A stretch of DNA of 13,303 nt, from positions 1 through 13,303 of the forward strand of contig CABUAP010000020.1 in NCBI GenBank assembly GCA_902489675.1. The letters are read 5' to 3'. The stretch comes from an uncultured Azospirillum sp. (GTDB lineage Bacteria > Pseudomonadota > Alphaproteobacteria > RF32 > CAG-239). Below, one piece after another: positions 13,250 through 13,303 of this stretch (positions are counted from its first letter, which is position 1; every line of letters begins with the position of its first letter). Under the pieces are notes generated by a model that was not told the origin of the DNA, made no database searches, and saw nothing but the letters and a program-made list of their open reading frames with translations. Made by a program: the position numbers and the translations under genes.

Positions 13250-13278
13250 TTGACAAATTAAAGAAAAAAGCTTATAAA
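13250..13278 (+). promoter_or_regulatory. Near-consensus sigma70 promoter firing out of the right edge
   Basis: A perfect TTGACA (13250-13255), an exact 17-base spacer and TATAAA (13273-13278). It is the strongest promoter in the window. The gene it drives lies beyond 13303; a stable RNA or a highly expressed gene is possible. The 174-base stretch from 13130 holds only this and the AT-rich hairpin. Confidence 0.75.
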
Positions 13279-13303
13279 CCATTCCTGTAGTTAACTATTA
13301 TTT

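Noticed and set aside
1..13303. CRISPR array, tRNA, rRNA, insertion sequence, toxin-antitoxin or defence island
   Set aside because: I looked for regular repeats, cloverleaf sequences, transposase motifs and small paired toxin/antitoxin frames and found none.

Overview
The window is an ordinary-looking bacterial chromosome segment with densely packed genes. Base composition is moderate to low GC by eye (not computed). UAA and UGA stops fit the standard code, Rho-independent terminators are crisp, and sigma70-like promoters are easy to see. A lipoprotein with a classic lipobox and [FeFe]-hydrogenase maturation genes suggest a Gram-negative anaerobe with fermentative or hydrogen metabolism. A host-associated (gut-type) proteobacterium, perhaps an alphaproteobacterial lineage, would fit, but this placement is a low-confidence inference. 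I see no tRNA, rRNA, CRISPR array, transposase or phage gene.

Layout, left to right. (1) The 3' end of a TerC-family membrane protein gene (2-496), closed by a terminator. (2) A permuted papain-like (NlpC/P60- or LRAT-like) hydrolase candidate (607-1494). (3) A membrane-anchored SIMPL-domain protein with an unusual charged N-terminal extension (1572-2549), then a strong terminator. (4) A two-gene hydrogenase unit: a TM1266-type regulator (2647-2898) and hydG (2955-4324). hydG is broken by an internal deletion of roughly 49 bases that removes about 16 residues and shifts the frame. (5) A tandem pair of paralogous genes of unknown family (4485-5180 and 5224-5922). (6) A class I SAM methyltransferase with a likely TTG start (6044-6664). 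(7) A Nudix hydrolase (6763-7395). (8) An HD-domain phosphohydrolase (7537-8202) whose 3' end overlaps, tail to tail, an EamA/DMT transporter on the minus strand (8159-9055). (9) A HAD/YihX-like phosphatase (9166-9852), divergent from the transporter across an intergenic region with a perfect inverted repeat. (10) A protein of unknown function with an AT-hook-like motif and an acidic linker (9944-10984). (11) A lipoprotein with two internal repeats (11125-11724). (12) A two-gene operon of a histidine phosphatase (11853-12473) and a hexapeptide-repeat acyltransferase (12485-13129). The right edge holds an AT-rich hairpin and a near-consensus promoter for a gene beyond the window.

Most genes look independently transcribed: terminators end six units and a plausible promoter precedes nearly every gene. 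Clear co-transcription is seen only for the TM1266-like gene with hydG, for the paralogous pair, and for the phosphatase with the acyltransferase. No single system unites the window. The most unusual items are the lesion in hydG, the undescribed tandem paralogs, the AT-hook-like protein, the duplicated-domain lipoprotein, and a shared TAACTTAAAAAC leader motif ahead of two genes that lack a Shine-Dalgarno sequence.
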